Shown one piece after another: positions 1 to 8,428 of a stretch of DNA of 64,000 nt. The first letter of the stretch is position 1, and each line of letters begins with the position of its first letter. The translations under genes and the position numbers were made by a program. The notes beneath the pieces were generated by a model. The model made no database searches. It was given only the letters and a program-made list of their open reading frames with translations, and had not been told where the DNA came from. The DNA is from Oscillospiraceae bacterium (lineage in GTDB: Bacteria > Bacillota_A > Clostridia > Oscillospirales > Oscillospiraceae): positions 58,253 to 122,252 of the forward strand of contig JAFYLN010000096.1 in the NCBI GenBank assembly GCA_017537045.1, in the 5' to 3' direction.

Positions 1-666
1 ATGAGCATTAACATCGATTGTAATATTTTGAAAAATCTATTCAAAAACGTATATTTTATCAACGGGACTGCTTATGCGGGAAAGTCTACCATGGTAAAGC
101 TGCTGGCTGAGAAGTACGGCGGCATCTGCTGCGGTGAGAATTACCACATGGAGCTGCTGCAATATACCGACCCGATCCATCAGCCCAATTTGTGTTATTT
201 CGACACCATGTCCAGCTGGCAGGAATTTATCAGCCGCACGCCGGAGGAATATGATGCGTGGATGACTGGTACGGCCAATGAAGCGGTGCAGTTGGAGATT
301 ATACTGTTGCTCCGCCTGTGCAGCAGCGGTAAGAGAATATTTGTGGACACAAATATTCCGGTGGAGATTCTCCGGGAAATTTCGGATTATCACCATGTTG
401 CAGTTCTGCTGAGCCCTCAGTCCATGTCTGTTGACCGTTTTTTTGACCGCCCGGATGCAGAGAAGCAGTTTATCTACCAGAAGATTCTGGAAGCACCTGA
501 CCCTGCAGCGGCCATGGAAAACTACAGAAAATGTCTGGAAAAGGTTAACAGCCGGGAGCATTATGAAGCGTTCGAGAACAGCGGTTTTTTTGCCTACGCC
601 CGCAATGAGAACAGCACCCTTGAAGAGGCATTAGGAAAACTTGAAAAACATTTTCAGTTAGATTAA
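1..666 (+). CDS. P-loop NTPase, kinase-like, unknown substrate
   Basis: A 221-residue protein with a Walker A motif GTAYAGKST at residues 22-30, directly after a hydrophobic strand, as in small-molecule kinases and phosphotransferases of the P-loop superfamily. An FVDTN stretch near residue 114 could be the Walker B-like strand. No full family match is recognised; chloramphenicol-phosphotransferase-like or nucleoside-kinase-like folds are the nearest idea, by inference only. The ATG lies at the first base of the window, so the ribosome site is not visible and the true start could be upstream. It ends before an inverted repeat and appears to be a single gene. Confidence 0.75.
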   Translation: MSINIDCNILKNLFKNVYFINGTAYAGKSTMVKLLAEKYGGICCGENYHMELLQYTDPIHQPNLCYFDTMSSWQEFISRTPEEYDAWMTGTANEAVQLEIILLLRLCSSGKRIFVDTNIPVEILREISDYHHVAVLLSPQSMSVDRFFDRPDAEKQFIYQKILEAPDPAAAMENYRKCLEKVNSREHYEAFENSGFFAYARNENSTLEEALGKLEKHFQLD

Positions 667-724
667 TTTAACCACTTAGTTGGAGCGGGGATTCTCCACG
701 CTGGACTTTTATAAATCACTGCGG

Positions 725-760
725 ATCTGACGGTAAATGCGTCAGATAACGTTTATTTTC
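725..760 (+). terminator. Possible weak terminator or inverted repeat
   Basis: An 8-bp perfect inverted repeat (ATCTGACG at 725-732, CGTCAGAT at 740-747) is followed by a loose T-rich stretch. It lies between the P-loop gene and the next membrane protein. The T run is broken, so termination is uncertain. Confidence 0.35.
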
Positions 761-776
761 GTGAGGTGTTACCGAA

Positions 777-1196
777 ATGTATTACGCAATCATTGCTGTT
801 TCGAGTGTCCTTTGGATTTGGTTCCTTGGGTGCACAATAACCTGGCGCTTTGGCAGGCTCCTGCTTGTTGAAGGAATGGGTATAAAGAGTATCGAATTTG
901 CTGTTCTGGTTCTATTCACTCTGGGCTGTGCGCTATATATTGGTTTCCCGGGAGCGGGAAAGTGGGTGCTGTTATTCGAACTTGCTGTCTGGCTGATTGC
1001 TCAATTTTGCTCACATTGGTATTACACGATCTTTGGTGTTACGCAGGAGAAGCTTGCAGGATACAATCAATGCTTTGAGGGGACGGCAAGAATATTTCCG
1101 CTGAGTGAAGCCCGCTTGATTCCTGACTTGTACCATATTGTGCTGCATATCCTAATTGCACTGGATTTGGTACTTGTGATTTTATATATTACATAA
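777..1196 (+). CDS. Small integral membrane protein, unknown function
   Basis: A 139-residue protein with four predicted membrane segments: residues about 2-24, 38-56, 62-80 and 117-138. The loop between segments three and four carries an aromatic-rich QFCSHWYYTIFG stretch. The ATG is preceded by GAGGTG at suitable spacing. No family is recognised. It lies just upstream of mutS2 on the same strand with about 57 nt between, so it may be co-transcribed, but nothing ties it functionally to MutS2. Confidence 0.65.
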   Translation: MYYAIIAVSSVLWIWFLGCTITWRFGRLLLVEGMGIKSIEFAVLVLFTLGCALYIGFPGAGKWVLLFELAVWLIAQFCSHWYYTIFGVTQEKLAGYNQCFEGTARIFPLSEARLIPDLYHIVLHILIALDLVLVILYIT

Positions 1197-1253
1197 CTGC
1201 TGATATTGCATTGGCAATGAAGCTGATCTAACATGTTGTTTAGGAGATAATCC

Positions 1254-3632
1254 ATGTCTGAACTATATGAAAAATCTCTGCTGAAGCTGGAACTGGATCA
1301 GGTTCTGGAAAAACTGGCAGAGTGCGCGGGCTCGCAGGAGGGCAAAGCTGCCTGCCGGGCGCTGCGTCCCAATTCTGATCTTGAAGATGTAAGGCTGATG
1401 TTGGAACAGACAACAGCAGCATCGGATCTTTGCACCAAAAAGGGAAATCCCGGCTTTTCCGAAGTCCGGGACGTTTCTGCGTCACTGGAACGGGCAGACC
1501 GTGGCGGCAGCCTGCAGCCAAAGGAATTGCTGCATATTGCATCTGTTTTGCGCTGCGCCCGTATCATCAAGGGCTATGTGTCTGAGGATGATCCTGCAAC
1601 TTGTCTGGATTCCTATTTCAAAGCCCTAACCCCTAATAAGTATCTGGAAGATAAGATTTTTGGCGCTATCCTTTCGGAAGAGGAGATTGCGGACAACGCA
1701 TCTCCCGCACTGTCTGACATCCGCCGCCATATGCGCATTCAAGCGGGAAAAATCCGCGACAGCCTGCAGAAGATCATTTCTTCTCCTGCCTATTCCAAAT
1801 ATCTGCGTGAACCTATCATTACCATTCGCCAGGGCCGCTATGTGGTGCCCGTGAAGAGTGAGTGCAAGAATGATGTACCGGGCTTGGTGCACGACGTTTC
1901 TGCCACCGGTTCCACTTATTTTGTGGAGCCAATGTCCGCTGTGAATGCCAACAATGCCCTGCGGGAACTGGAAATTAAGGAAAAGAAAGAAATTGAGCGT
2001 ATTCTGGCAGAATTGTCCAGTGAGGCTGCTGCCCACCGGGAGAACATTGACCTGAATTTCCGCATGCTGGTGGAGTTGGACGTGATCTTTGCCAAGGCAA
2101 AGCTTGCTTACCGGATGCGAGCATGGGCACCCATCATGAATGATCAGGGCAGGGTGGATCTGCGCAAAGCGCGTCATCCTTTGATTGATCCGAAAACCGT
2201 TGTACCAATTTCTGTGCGATTGGGTACGGATTTTGATTCCATGATCATTACCGGCCCCAATACCGGCGGTAAGACTGTTACGCTGAAAACCGTCGGTCTG
2301 CTGACTCTGATGGCAGAGTGCGGCCTGCATGTTCCGGCCGGCGACGGCAGTGAACTTTCCACCTTTGACGCGATTCTTGCCGATATTGGTGATGAGCAGT
2401 CTATTGCTCAGAGTTTGTCCACATTCTCCAGCCATATGCGCACCATCGTGGATGTTGTGGCAGAATGTGATGACCGGACCCTGGTTCTGTTTGACGAGCT
2501 TGGTGCCGGTACCGACCCAGCCGAGGGTGCGGCTCTGGCCACCGCCATTATCGAATTCTGCCGCAAAATGGGCAGCCATGTGGTGGCGACCACTCACTAT
2601 GCAGAATTGAAGCTCTACGCCATGCGGACACAGGGTGTCATCAATGCCTCCTGCGAATTTGATGTGGAAACCCTGCGTCCCACCTACAAGCTTCTGATTG
2701 GTATTCCCGGCAAGTCCAATGCCTTTGCAATTTCCCGCAAGCTGGGACTTTCGGAAGAGATTCTGAAGGAAGCCGATGATCTGGTGGACAAGTCTGATAA
2801 GGACTTTGAAGATGTTCTTTCCCAGCTGGAAGCACAGCGCCAGCAGATGGAAACTGCCCGCCGGGAGGCAGAACGTCTGAAAGTGGAAACCGCGAAGATC
2901 AAGCAGCAGAGCGAAGAATATTCCATCCAGCTTCAGAAAGAAAAAGACAAGGCTATGGAGTCTGCCCGCCGGGAAGCTCAGAAGATCATCGACGATGCCC
3001 GCTATACGGCTAATATTGCTGCCGAAGAGCTGAAAGCGCTGCGTAAACAGCTGCAGGACAGTGCTGATGCCTCTAATATCAACCAGCGTCAGGCGGAAGT
3101 GCGTCGCAGCCTGAATGAAATGGAAAGTAAAATCCGCTCCCAGCAGCCCAAACAGGAACGGCCTCAGCCCAAACGCGGTGTGATGGTGGGCGATACGGTT
3201 GAATTACTGAAGCTGGGTACAAAGGCATCCGTGATTGCGATCAACAAAGATGGTACTTATCAGCTGCAGGCAGGCATCTTGAAGATGACAGCGAAGTCAG
3301 ACGAGATATATTTGCTGGAAAATGACAATCCCTACAAGGAAAAAGCTGCCCGGCCCAAGCATTCAGGGCGTGAAATGAAGGTGGAAGCAATGCCCATGGA
3401 AGTGGATCTGCGGGGTATGGATTCTATCGAAGCGATTGCTGTTATGGAGCGCTATTTGGATGAGGCCATGCGTTCCGGATTGAAACAAGTGCGCATTGTC
3501 CACGGCAAGGGCACAGGTGTATTGCGCAGCGCAGTACAGCAGGCACTCCGTAAGAATAAGTTCGTTAAGAAGTTCCGGTTGGGCGTCTATGGCGAGGGGG
3601 AAGATGGCGTTACCATTGCGGAATTTGGTTAA
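1254..3632 (+). CDS. mutS2: Endonuclease MutS2
   Basis: A 792-residue MutS2 (usual size about 780-790). It lacks the mismatch-recognition domain of MutS. It has a core/clamp region to residue about 300, then the ABC-type ATPase with Walker A GPNTGGKT near 333, signature LSTFSSHM near 388, and Walker B LVLFDELGAGTDP near 413. A long coiled coil (about 515-640) leads to a C-terminal Smr nuclease domain with VDLRG near 716 and VHGKGTG near 748. The family is linked to suppression of homologous recombination and to ribosome-collision rescue. GGAGAT lies just upstream of the ATG. Confidence 0.97.
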   Translation: MSELYEKSLLKLELDQVLEKLAECAGSQEGKAACRALRPNSDLEDVRLMLEQTTAASDLCTKKGNPGFSEVRDVSASLERADRGGSLQPKELLHIASVLRCARIIKGYVSEDDPATCLDSYFKALTPNKYLEDKIFGAILSEEEIADNASPALSDIRRHMRIQAGKIRDSLQKIISSPAYSKYLREPIITIRQGRYVVPVKSECKNDVPGLVHDVSATGSTYFVEPMSAVNANNALRELEIKEKKEIERILAELSSEAAAHRENIDLNFRMLVELDVIFAKAKLAYRMRAWAPIMNDQGRVDLRKARHPLIDPKTVVPISVRLGTDFDSMIITGPNTGGKTVTLKTVGLLTLMAECGLHVPAGDGSELSTFDAILADIGDEQSIAQSLSTFSSHMRTIVDVVAECDDRTLVLFDELGAGTDPAEGAALATAIIEFCRKMGSHVVATTHYAELKLYAMRTQGVINASCEFDVETLRPTYKLLIGIPGKSNAFAISRKLGLSEEILKEADDLVDKSDKDFEDVLSQLEAQRQQMETARREAERLKVETAKIKQQSEEYSIQLQKEKDKAMESARREAQKIIDDARYTANIAAEELKALRKQLQDSADASNINQRQAEVRRSLNEMESKIRSQQPKQERPQPKRGVMVGDTVELLKLGTKASVIAINKDGTYQLQAGILKMTAKSDEIYLLENDNPYKEKAARPKHSGREMKVEAMPMEVDLRGMDSIEAIAVMERYLDEAMRSGLKQVRIVHGKGTGVLRSAVQQALRKNKFVKKFRLGVYGEGEDGVTIAEFG

Positions 3633-3652
3633 TTTAACAAACATTTAACACT

Positions 3653-3666
3653 TGTAAACGTTTCCA
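3653..3666 (+). promoter_or_regulatory. cre-like catabolite-response element
   Basis: TGTAAACGTTTCCA closely matches the Gram-positive cre consensus TGWAAACGNTNWCA. It lies about 55 bp upstream of the -35 box of the HPr-type gene, an upstream position typical of CcpA-activated rather than repressed promoters. Assignment is by consensus only. Confidence 0.5.
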
Positions 3667-3719
3667 CAATACAAAATACGTAAATGCGACGGTTCTTTGT
3701 GTAATAATGCTAAAATTGA

Positions 3720-3748
3720 TTGACTTTTTCGGTGAAATTGGCTATCAT
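3720..3748 (+). promoter_or_regulatory. Sigma-A promoter of the HPr-type gene
   Basis: TTGACT (3720-3725) and TATCAT (3743-3748) are separated by 17 bp, a close match to the housekeeping consensus, about 50 bp upstream of the start codon. Confidence 0.65.
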
Positions 3749-3799
3749 ATATGCAAACGCATGATTCCCGTGTAAATGCGTCGAGAAGGAGTGTTAATT

Positions 3800-4060
3800 A
3801 TGTTCAATAAGGAAGTCACCGTTCGCTGTGAGTCCGGCCTTCACAACCGGCAGGCTACATATTTTGTGCAAAAGGCGAATGAATTCGAAAGCAGTATCTG
3901 GCTGGAATCTTCCAACCGTAAAATGAACGCGAAAAGCCTTCTGGGCATCATGTCCCTCGGTATCATTACCGGTGCAACAGTAACATTGTCCGCTATGGGC
4001 TCTGATGCTGAGGAAGCAGTGAGCGCTCTGGAAGCCCTGCTCCAACGGGATGTTTATTGA
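3800..4060 (+). CDS. HPr family phosphocarrier protein
   Basis: An 86-residue HPr-fold protein. The phosphorylatable histidine is kept in SGLHNRQA (His14), although the usual Arg-Pro after it is Arg-Gln. The regulatory serine motif is kept in NAKSLLGIMSLG (Ser near 45). In the family His15 relays phosphate from Enzyme I to sugar-specific EIIA, and HPr kinase targets Ser46 to make the CcpA co-repressor. The start at 3800 is chosen because AGAAGGAG precedes it; an upstream in-frame codon at 3776 would add eight residues. A dedicated promoter and a cre-like site lie upstream. Whether it is the sole HPr or a Crh-like paralogue cannot be told here. Confidence 0.9.
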   Translation: MFNKEVTVRCESGLHNRQATYFVQKANEFESSIWLESSNRKMNAKSLLGIMSLGIITGATVTLSAMGSDAEEAVSALEALLQRDVY

Positions 4061-4072
4061 TATTCTGTAAAG

Positions 4073-4118
4073 AACCGCCTCAATGCAAGCCGCAGTGACT
4101 GCATTGGGGCGGTTATTT
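4073..4118 (+). terminator. Rho-independent terminator-like hairpin
   Basis: A 15-bp stem (4073-4087 with 4100-4114) sits between the HPr gene and uvrC. The trailing T run is short (ATTTGG), so partial read-through into uvrC is plausible. Confidence 0.6.
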
Positions 4119-4126
4119 GGTGAATT

Positions 4127-5944
4127 ATGAGTTTTGATGAATTAAAGGACAAAGCGTCCACACTTCCACTTGCTCCCGGCGTGTATATTATGCGCGACAA
4201 AAATGACAAGGTCATTTATGTGGGCAAAGCAAAGAAACTGAAAAATCGTGTCAGTCAGTATTTTGTTAATACGGTATCACATTCTCCAAAAACAAAGCTG
4301 ATGGTGAGCCATATTGACCATTTTGATGTGATTGTTGCTGCATCGGAGTTTGAAGCACTGGTATTGGAATGCAGTCTCATCAAGCGGTATATGCCCAAAT
4401 ACAATATCCTTCTTAAGGATGATAAAGGATATCCCTATCTGCGCCTGAATATGAGGGATATCTATCCGCGCATTACCATGGTCAGTAAGATTGCAGAAGA
4501 TGGTGCCGGATACTACGGTCCTTATGGCAGCCGCGGTGTGACCCAGGATCTGATGGAAGCGATCCAGCAGACATTGAAGCTTCCGGGCTGCAAACGTGAA
4601 TTTCCACGCGATATCGGAAAAGACCGTCCTTGTCTGAATTACCATATGAACCAATGTTCCGGCTGGTGTATGGAAGGAAAGAGCAGTGTAGAATACCGAG
4701 CGCTTGCAGAGCAGGCACGCCAGCTTCTGATGGGTAACTATAAATCGGTTGCAGCTGATATTCGCCAACAGATGCTTACTGCGGCGGACAATCTGGAATT
4801 TGAGCTTGCGGCCAGTTTACGTGACCGTTTGAATGCGGTTGAAGTATTGAGCCAGAAACAGCTGGTAACAGCGGGCTCGCTTGCGGATACTGATGTGATC
4901 GGATATGCTCAGACAGAAGCAAAGGCTTGCTTCGCCGTTTTGCATTTCAGCGGTGGTAATTTACTCGATAAAGACTATGAGCTTTTTTCAATTCCGGATG
5001 ACAAAGAGACTGCTGTATCAAGCTTATTGAAGCAGTATTACCTCAGCCGCGGACTTGCCCCCAAACGGGTATTGCTGCCATTTGAGATAGAAGATGCGGA
5101 ATTATTCTCACAATTACTTGAACAGCAGTTCGGAAGAAAACCGCACCTGCATGTTCCGCAGAGGGGTGATAATATGCGCCTTGTCGAACTGGCATGTAAA
5201 AATGCGTTTGAGGAGGCAGAACGTGTTACCACCCGCGAGGAAAAATATTCTGCAACTCTGAAACTATTGGGAAAAATGCTTGCGATGGAACCGCCTAAAA
5301 GAATTGAATCTTTTGATATCTCCAATATTTCCGGTACAGATATTGTTGCAAGTATGGTAGTCTTCGAAGATGGAAAACCTAAGAAGAAAGATTATAAACG
5401 ATTTAAAGTAGAAGCCTTGACCGGGCAGGATGATTATGCTTCCATGGCGCAGGTGCTTCGCCGCAGGTTTTCGCATTATAAAGATGCAGATTCTGGATTT
5501 GAAACAGCGCCGGATCTGCTTTTGATCGACGGCGGTATTGCACATGCCCGTACGGCTGTGGAAGCACTCGATCAGCTCGGATTGCAGATGCGTGTATTCG
5601 GTATGGTCAAGGATGACCGTCACCGTACGCGGGCACTGGTGACGCCGGAAGGGGAAGAGATTGCTATCGATTCCAATCAGGCCGTTTTTTCGCTTATTGG
5701 AAATATTCAGGAGGAAACACACCGGTTTGCAATTACGTTCCACCGGCAGCTGCGCAGCAAGCGGCTACGCTATTCGGAGTTGGACGGTATCGCGGGAATT
5801 GGTTCAAAGCGGAAAGAACAGCTACTGAAACATTTTAAATCTTTGACTGCCATCGGGCAGGCAACCCTGCAGGAACTGGAACGGCTGCTGCCTAAAGATG
5901 CGGCAGCAGCAGTATATCGCCATTTTCATGAACAGGAGGAATGA
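4127..5944 (+). CDS. uvrC: UvrABC system protein C
   Basis: A 605-residue excinuclease subunit that makes both incisions in nucleotide excision repair. An N-terminal GIY-YIG nuclease (PGVYIMRD near 18, VIYVGKAKKLKNRV near 29-42) is followed by a CxxC-type cysteine cluster near residues 154-185, a UVR helix pair near 200-235, an RNase H-like 3' nuclease with FDISNISG near 394, and a C-terminal helix-hairpin-helix (LDGIAGIGSKRKEQLL near 550). Length is normal. No strong ribosome site is visible before the ATG. It heads a run with rsmD and coaD. Confidence 0.97.
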   Translation: MSFDELKDKASTLPLAPGVYIMRDKNDKVIYVGKAKKLKNRVSQYFVNTVSHSPKTKLMVSHIDHFDVIVAASEFEALVLECSLIKRYMPKYNILLKDDKGYPYLRLNMRDIYPRITMVSKIAEDGAGYYGPYGSRGVTQDLMEAIQQTLKLPGCKREFPRDIGKDRPCLNYHMNQCSGWCMEGKSSVEYRALAEQARQLLMGNYKSVAADIRQQMLTAADNLEFELAASLRDRLNAVEVLSQKQLVTAGSLADTDVIGYAQTEAKACFAVLHFSGGNLLDKDYELFSIPDDKETAVSSLLKQYYLSRGLAPKRVLLPFEIEDAELFSQLLEQQFGRKPHLHVPQRGDNMRLVELACKNAFEEAERVTTREEKYSATLKLLGKMLAMEPPKRIESFDISNISGTDIVASMVVFEDGKPKKKDYKRFKVEALTGQDDYASMAQVLRRRFSHYKDADSGFETAPDLLLIDGGIAHARTAVEALDQLGLQMRVFGMVKDDRHRTRALVTPEGEEIAIDSNQAVFSLIGNIQEETHRFAITFHRQLRSKRLRYSELDGIAGIGSKRKEQLLKHFKSLTAIGQATLQELERLLPKDAAAAVYRHFHEQEE

Positions 5945-5947
5945 GCT

Positions 5948-6490
5948 ATGCGTGTCATCACAGGAAAAGCCCGCGGTATCCAATTGAAAACACCGGAGGG
6001 CATGCAGACCCGCCCCACGGCAGACCGGGTCAAAGAAGCGCTGTTCAGCATCATCCATTTTGATGTTCCTGGTGCAAAAGTTCTGGATATGTTTGGCGGT
6101 ACAGGACAGTTGGGAATCGAAGCATTGAGCCGCGGTGCAGATAGCGCTGTATTTGTGGATTCCCGGGAAGATGCGTGTAAAATCATCCGTGAGAATTTGC
6201 GCCGTACAAAGCTGGAAGCTCAGGCAAGCGTGGTTCGAAGTGACTATTTGGATTTCCTGAAACGGTGCAGGCAGGAATTTGATATTATACTCCTTGATCC
6301 GCCATATGCAGAAGTTTTTCTGGAAAATGCACTGGAATGTATTACGGAAATTGACATTTTGCAAACAGGTGGTATAATAATTGCAGAGCGCCCGTTAGGG
6401 AAGGAGTTGCCCTTTGAATTTGAGGGATTTACCCGATCCAAGGACTATAAATACGGAAATACCCTGCTCACGCTCTACCGCAAAGATTGA
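5948..6490 (+). CDS. rsmD: 16S rRNA (guanine(966)-N2)-methyltransferase
   Basis: A 180-residue Rossmann-fold methyltransferase. It starts MRVITGKARG as usual for RsmD, has RPTADRVKEALFSI near 21, the SAM loop VLDMFGGTGQLGIEAL near 42-57, and the catalytic LDPPY near 115. RsmD methylates G966 of 16S rRNA within the assembled 30S subunit. AGGAGGA precedes the ATG, which lies 3 nt after the uvrC stop codon. The rsmD-coaD pairing is a common clostridial arrangement. Confidence 0.96.
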   Translation: MRVITGKARGIQLKTPEGMQTRPTADRVKEALFSIIHFDVPGAKVLDMFGGTGQLGIEALSRGADSAVFVDSREDACKIIRENLRRTKLEAQASVVRSDYLDFLKRCRQEFDIILLDPPYAEVFLENALECITEIDILQTGGIIIAERPLGKELPFEFEGFTRSKDYKYGNTLLTLYRKD

Positions 6491-6504
6491 CAGGGGAGAG
6501 AATG

Positions 6505-6990
6505 ATGAAAATTGCAATCTATCCGGGTAGCTTTGATCCTGTAACCAGTGGTCATCTGAATATCATACGGCGTGCCGCTAATATTTTTGATAAACTGATT
6601 GTCTGTGTCATGGTCAACGCAGGAAAAAAGCCGATGTTTACCCAGGAAGAGCGCGTCGCACTGATTCGCCGTGTAACTGAGGAGCTTCCAAATGTGGAGG
6701 TTGATTGTTCCGGTGAACTGCTGGCAGAGTATGCCAGACGCAAAGGAAGCTGTGTGATTGTTAAGGGATTGCGTGCAGGTTCTGATTTTGAAAACGAATT
6801 TCAGATGGCCTTGATCAATCATAAGATCAATCCTGAGCTTGATACGATGTTCTTAACCGCTGAAAGTCAGTATATGTATCTCAGTTCAAGCACGGTCAAA
6901 GAACTGGGCAGTTACGGAGTGGATCTGTCTGATTTTTTGCCGAAAGAAATCATTCCCGATTTTCAGGAAAGAATAAAGCTAAACCGTTAA
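6505..6990 (+). CDS. coaD: Pantetheine-phosphate adenylyltransferase
   Basis: A 161-residue CoaD, the fourth step of coenzyme A synthesis (4'-phosphopantetheine plus ATP to dephospho-CoA). The nucleotidyltransferase signature GSFDPVTSGHLNII lies at residues 8-21, and the family's C-terminal motif appears as YLSSSTVKELG near 127. The ATG at 6505 is chosen because it gives the usual MKIAIYPGSFDP start and follows GGGGAGAG; another ATG at 6502 and a TTG at 6487 are in frame. The gene begins 14 nt after the rsmD stop. Confidence 0.96.
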   Translation: MKIAIYPGSFDPVTSGHLNIIRRAANIFDKLIVCVMVNAGKKPMFTQEERVALIRRVTEELPNVEVDCSGELLAEYARRKGSCVIVKGLRAGSDFENEFQMALINHKINPELDTMFLTAESQYMYLSSSTVKELGSYGVDLSDFLPKEIIPDFQERIKLNR

Positions 6991-7005
6991 GGAGGAAATA
7001 TATAA

Positions 7006-7533
7006 ATGAGCGATCGTAACACAGAAGATATTATTGGTGCACTGTATGATTTGGTGCAGGATGCACGAAGCATGCCTCTTGCTGCTGATAAGTGCATTCT
7101 GGAGCGTGACCGTGTGCTGGATATGCTCGATGAGATCATTGCGCAGTTGCCCGGTGAACTGAAACAGGCTCGTACGATTGTGGAATCCCGTAATGAGTTG
7201 ATCAGTCAGGCTCGTCGCGAGGCAGAGCTGGTTATGCGTCAGGCACAGGAACAGGCAAAGCAGATGGTTACCAAGGAAGCTATCTATGTAGAGGCAAAGC
7301 GCCGTGCAGAAGAACTGGTTGGACAGACGCAGGATCGTATTAACGCATTGAAGAAAGCAAGTAACGAATATATGGATGAATCTCTGCGTAAAACGGAAGA
7401 GGTCATTGCGGATGCACTTGCAAATGTGCGCGATACCCGTATGAAATTCCGTGCTGTGACGGACGCACAGGAACAGCGTAAGGTTTCTGCTCCTGTAGCC
7501 GCACCTGCTCCTGAAGTGGATATTGACCTTTAA
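7006..7533 (+). CDS. Coiled-coil protein, V-ATPase E/DivIVA-like helix
   Basis: A 175-residue highly charged, mostly helical protein. Residues about 45-135 form a long Glu/Arg/Gln-rich coiled coil with repeated (R/K)xxAExx spacing, and the C-terminus is a flexible Ala/Pro tail (PVAAPAPEVD). There are no membrane segments. It lies 15 nt after coaD behind a strong AAGGAGGA site, so it is co-expressed with coaD. Automated pipelines often name such proteins ATPase or DivIVA-like on coiled-coil similarity; I would not assign a function. Confidence 0.75.
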   Translation: MSDRNTEDIIGALYDLVQDARSMPLAADKCILERDRVLDMLDEIIAQLPGELKQARTIVESRNELISQARREAELVMRQAQEQAKQMVTKEAIYVEAKRRAEELVGQTQDRINALKKASNEYMDESLRKTEEVIADALANVRDTRMKFRAVTDAQEQRKVSAPVAAPAPEVDIDL

Positions 7534-7558
7534 TTTCTGAATAATTGCATAATTTAAG

Positions 7559-7596
7559 CCGGAACAGTTCGAAAGGCCTGTTCCGGTTCTTTTTTT
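7559..7596 (+). terminator. Rho-independent terminator of the uvrC-coaD operon
   Basis: CCGGAACAG (7559-7567) pairs with CTGTTCCGG (7578-7586), followed by a T-rich run to 7596. It closes the uvrC-rsmD-coaD-coiled-coil unit. Confidence 0.9.
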
Positions 7597-7636
7597 GATC
7601 AATGAAGAATAGCTTGTATCGAAAGGGGAGAGGGAT

Positions 7637-8065
7637 GTGTTTGAAATAACGAGGATAAATAAAGACACAAATTCAATGGTGAGAAGAATTACAATCGGTA
7701 CCGTAGCATGCTTGGCTACAACGGCAGTTATAACAGCCCTGTGCGCCGCACTGGTATCGGGAGAAACTATCGACGAAGAAAATACAGGCTATTGTGCAAT
7801 GGCAGTCTTGCTGTTGTCATCAATAATCGGAGTAAAAGTTGTGGTAGGAAAAGGTGAAGCGCGTAAAGTATATACAGCACTGATGGTGGGAGTGAGTTAT
7901 ACATTTTTGCTATTGTCAATGACCGCGTTGCTTTTTGATGGCCTATATCAAGGTGTGGGTGTGAGTGTGCTTGTAATAATGTCCGGCTGTTTTTTTGCAA
8001 TCATATCAGGGCAAAAGCAGGGGAATAAAGTAAAAATTTGCAGGAGTAAAAAACGATATCGTTAA
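7637..8065 (+). CDS. Small membrane protein, TIGR04086-like
   Basis: A 142-residue protein with four hydrophobic segments at about 20-42, 51-68, 80-97 and 103-120, and a basic C-terminus. The topology and size resemble the uncharacterised clostridial TIGR04086 membrane family, an inference from pattern only. The start is GTG at 7637 behind AAAGGGGAGAGG; the overlapping ATG at 7635 is out of frame. It stands alone between two terminators. Confidence 0.65.
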   Translation: MFEITRINKDTNSMVRRITIGTVACLATTAVITALCAALVSGETIDEENTGYCAMAVLLLSSIIGVKVVVGKGEARKVYTALMVGVSYTFLLLSMTALLFDGLYQGVGVSVLVIMSGCFFAIISGQKQGNKVKICRSKKRYR

Positions 8066-8081
8066 TTTGTACAAAATCAAC

Positions 8082-8110
8082 AAGCGGGTAAATGGTATTT
8101 ACCCGCTTTT
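8082..8110 (+). terminator. Rho-independent terminator
   Basis: A perfect 12-bp stem (8082-8093 with 8097-8108) with a 3-nt loop ends in TTTT. It follows the small membrane protein gene. Confidence 0.85.
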
Positions 8111-8428
8111 GACGAAGTGCAACTTTTCTTGCAAAAACAATATTTAGTGTCTATATGCAGAAAGAAGCCCCTACATCTTGAAATATAGTTGAAAATGATA
8201 AATTCGGATAATGTCCGGTTGCTGTCGTTTACATAATTATGTTGACATAAATTTAGGGCATAATTTACAAAAATCGTTAAAAATGCGAAAAACCCTTGAA
8301 TTTCAAGCTTTTTTGGAGTATAGTATGGTTGTAATTCATAGATTGAATGCTCCGATACCTGTGCCGTGCACAAGCTGCCTGCAATACTCTAAAATTGTAC
8401 CCAACTTTTTTGCAGGAGGTTTGATGTC
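8111..8428. other. AT-rich intergenic region
   Basis: About 320 nt without a convincing gene. It carries one promoter-like pair (8296-8324) and a ribosome site AGGAGGT at 8414-8420 for the next gene. A small ORF at 8211-8522 reads through it but has no ribosome site and overlaps the following gene, so it is not called. No riboswitch family was recognised. Confidence 0.6.
8296..8324 (+). promoter_or_regulatory. Candidate sigma-A promoter
   Basis: TTGAAT (8296-8301) and TATAGT (8319-8324) with a 17-bp spacer, upstream of the membrane protein/xerD pair. Confidence 0.45.

Noticed and set aside
1626..2597. Reverse-strand open frame of 323 codons opposite mutS2
   Set aside because: Antisense to the MutS2 ATPase region; His-rich nonsense translation.
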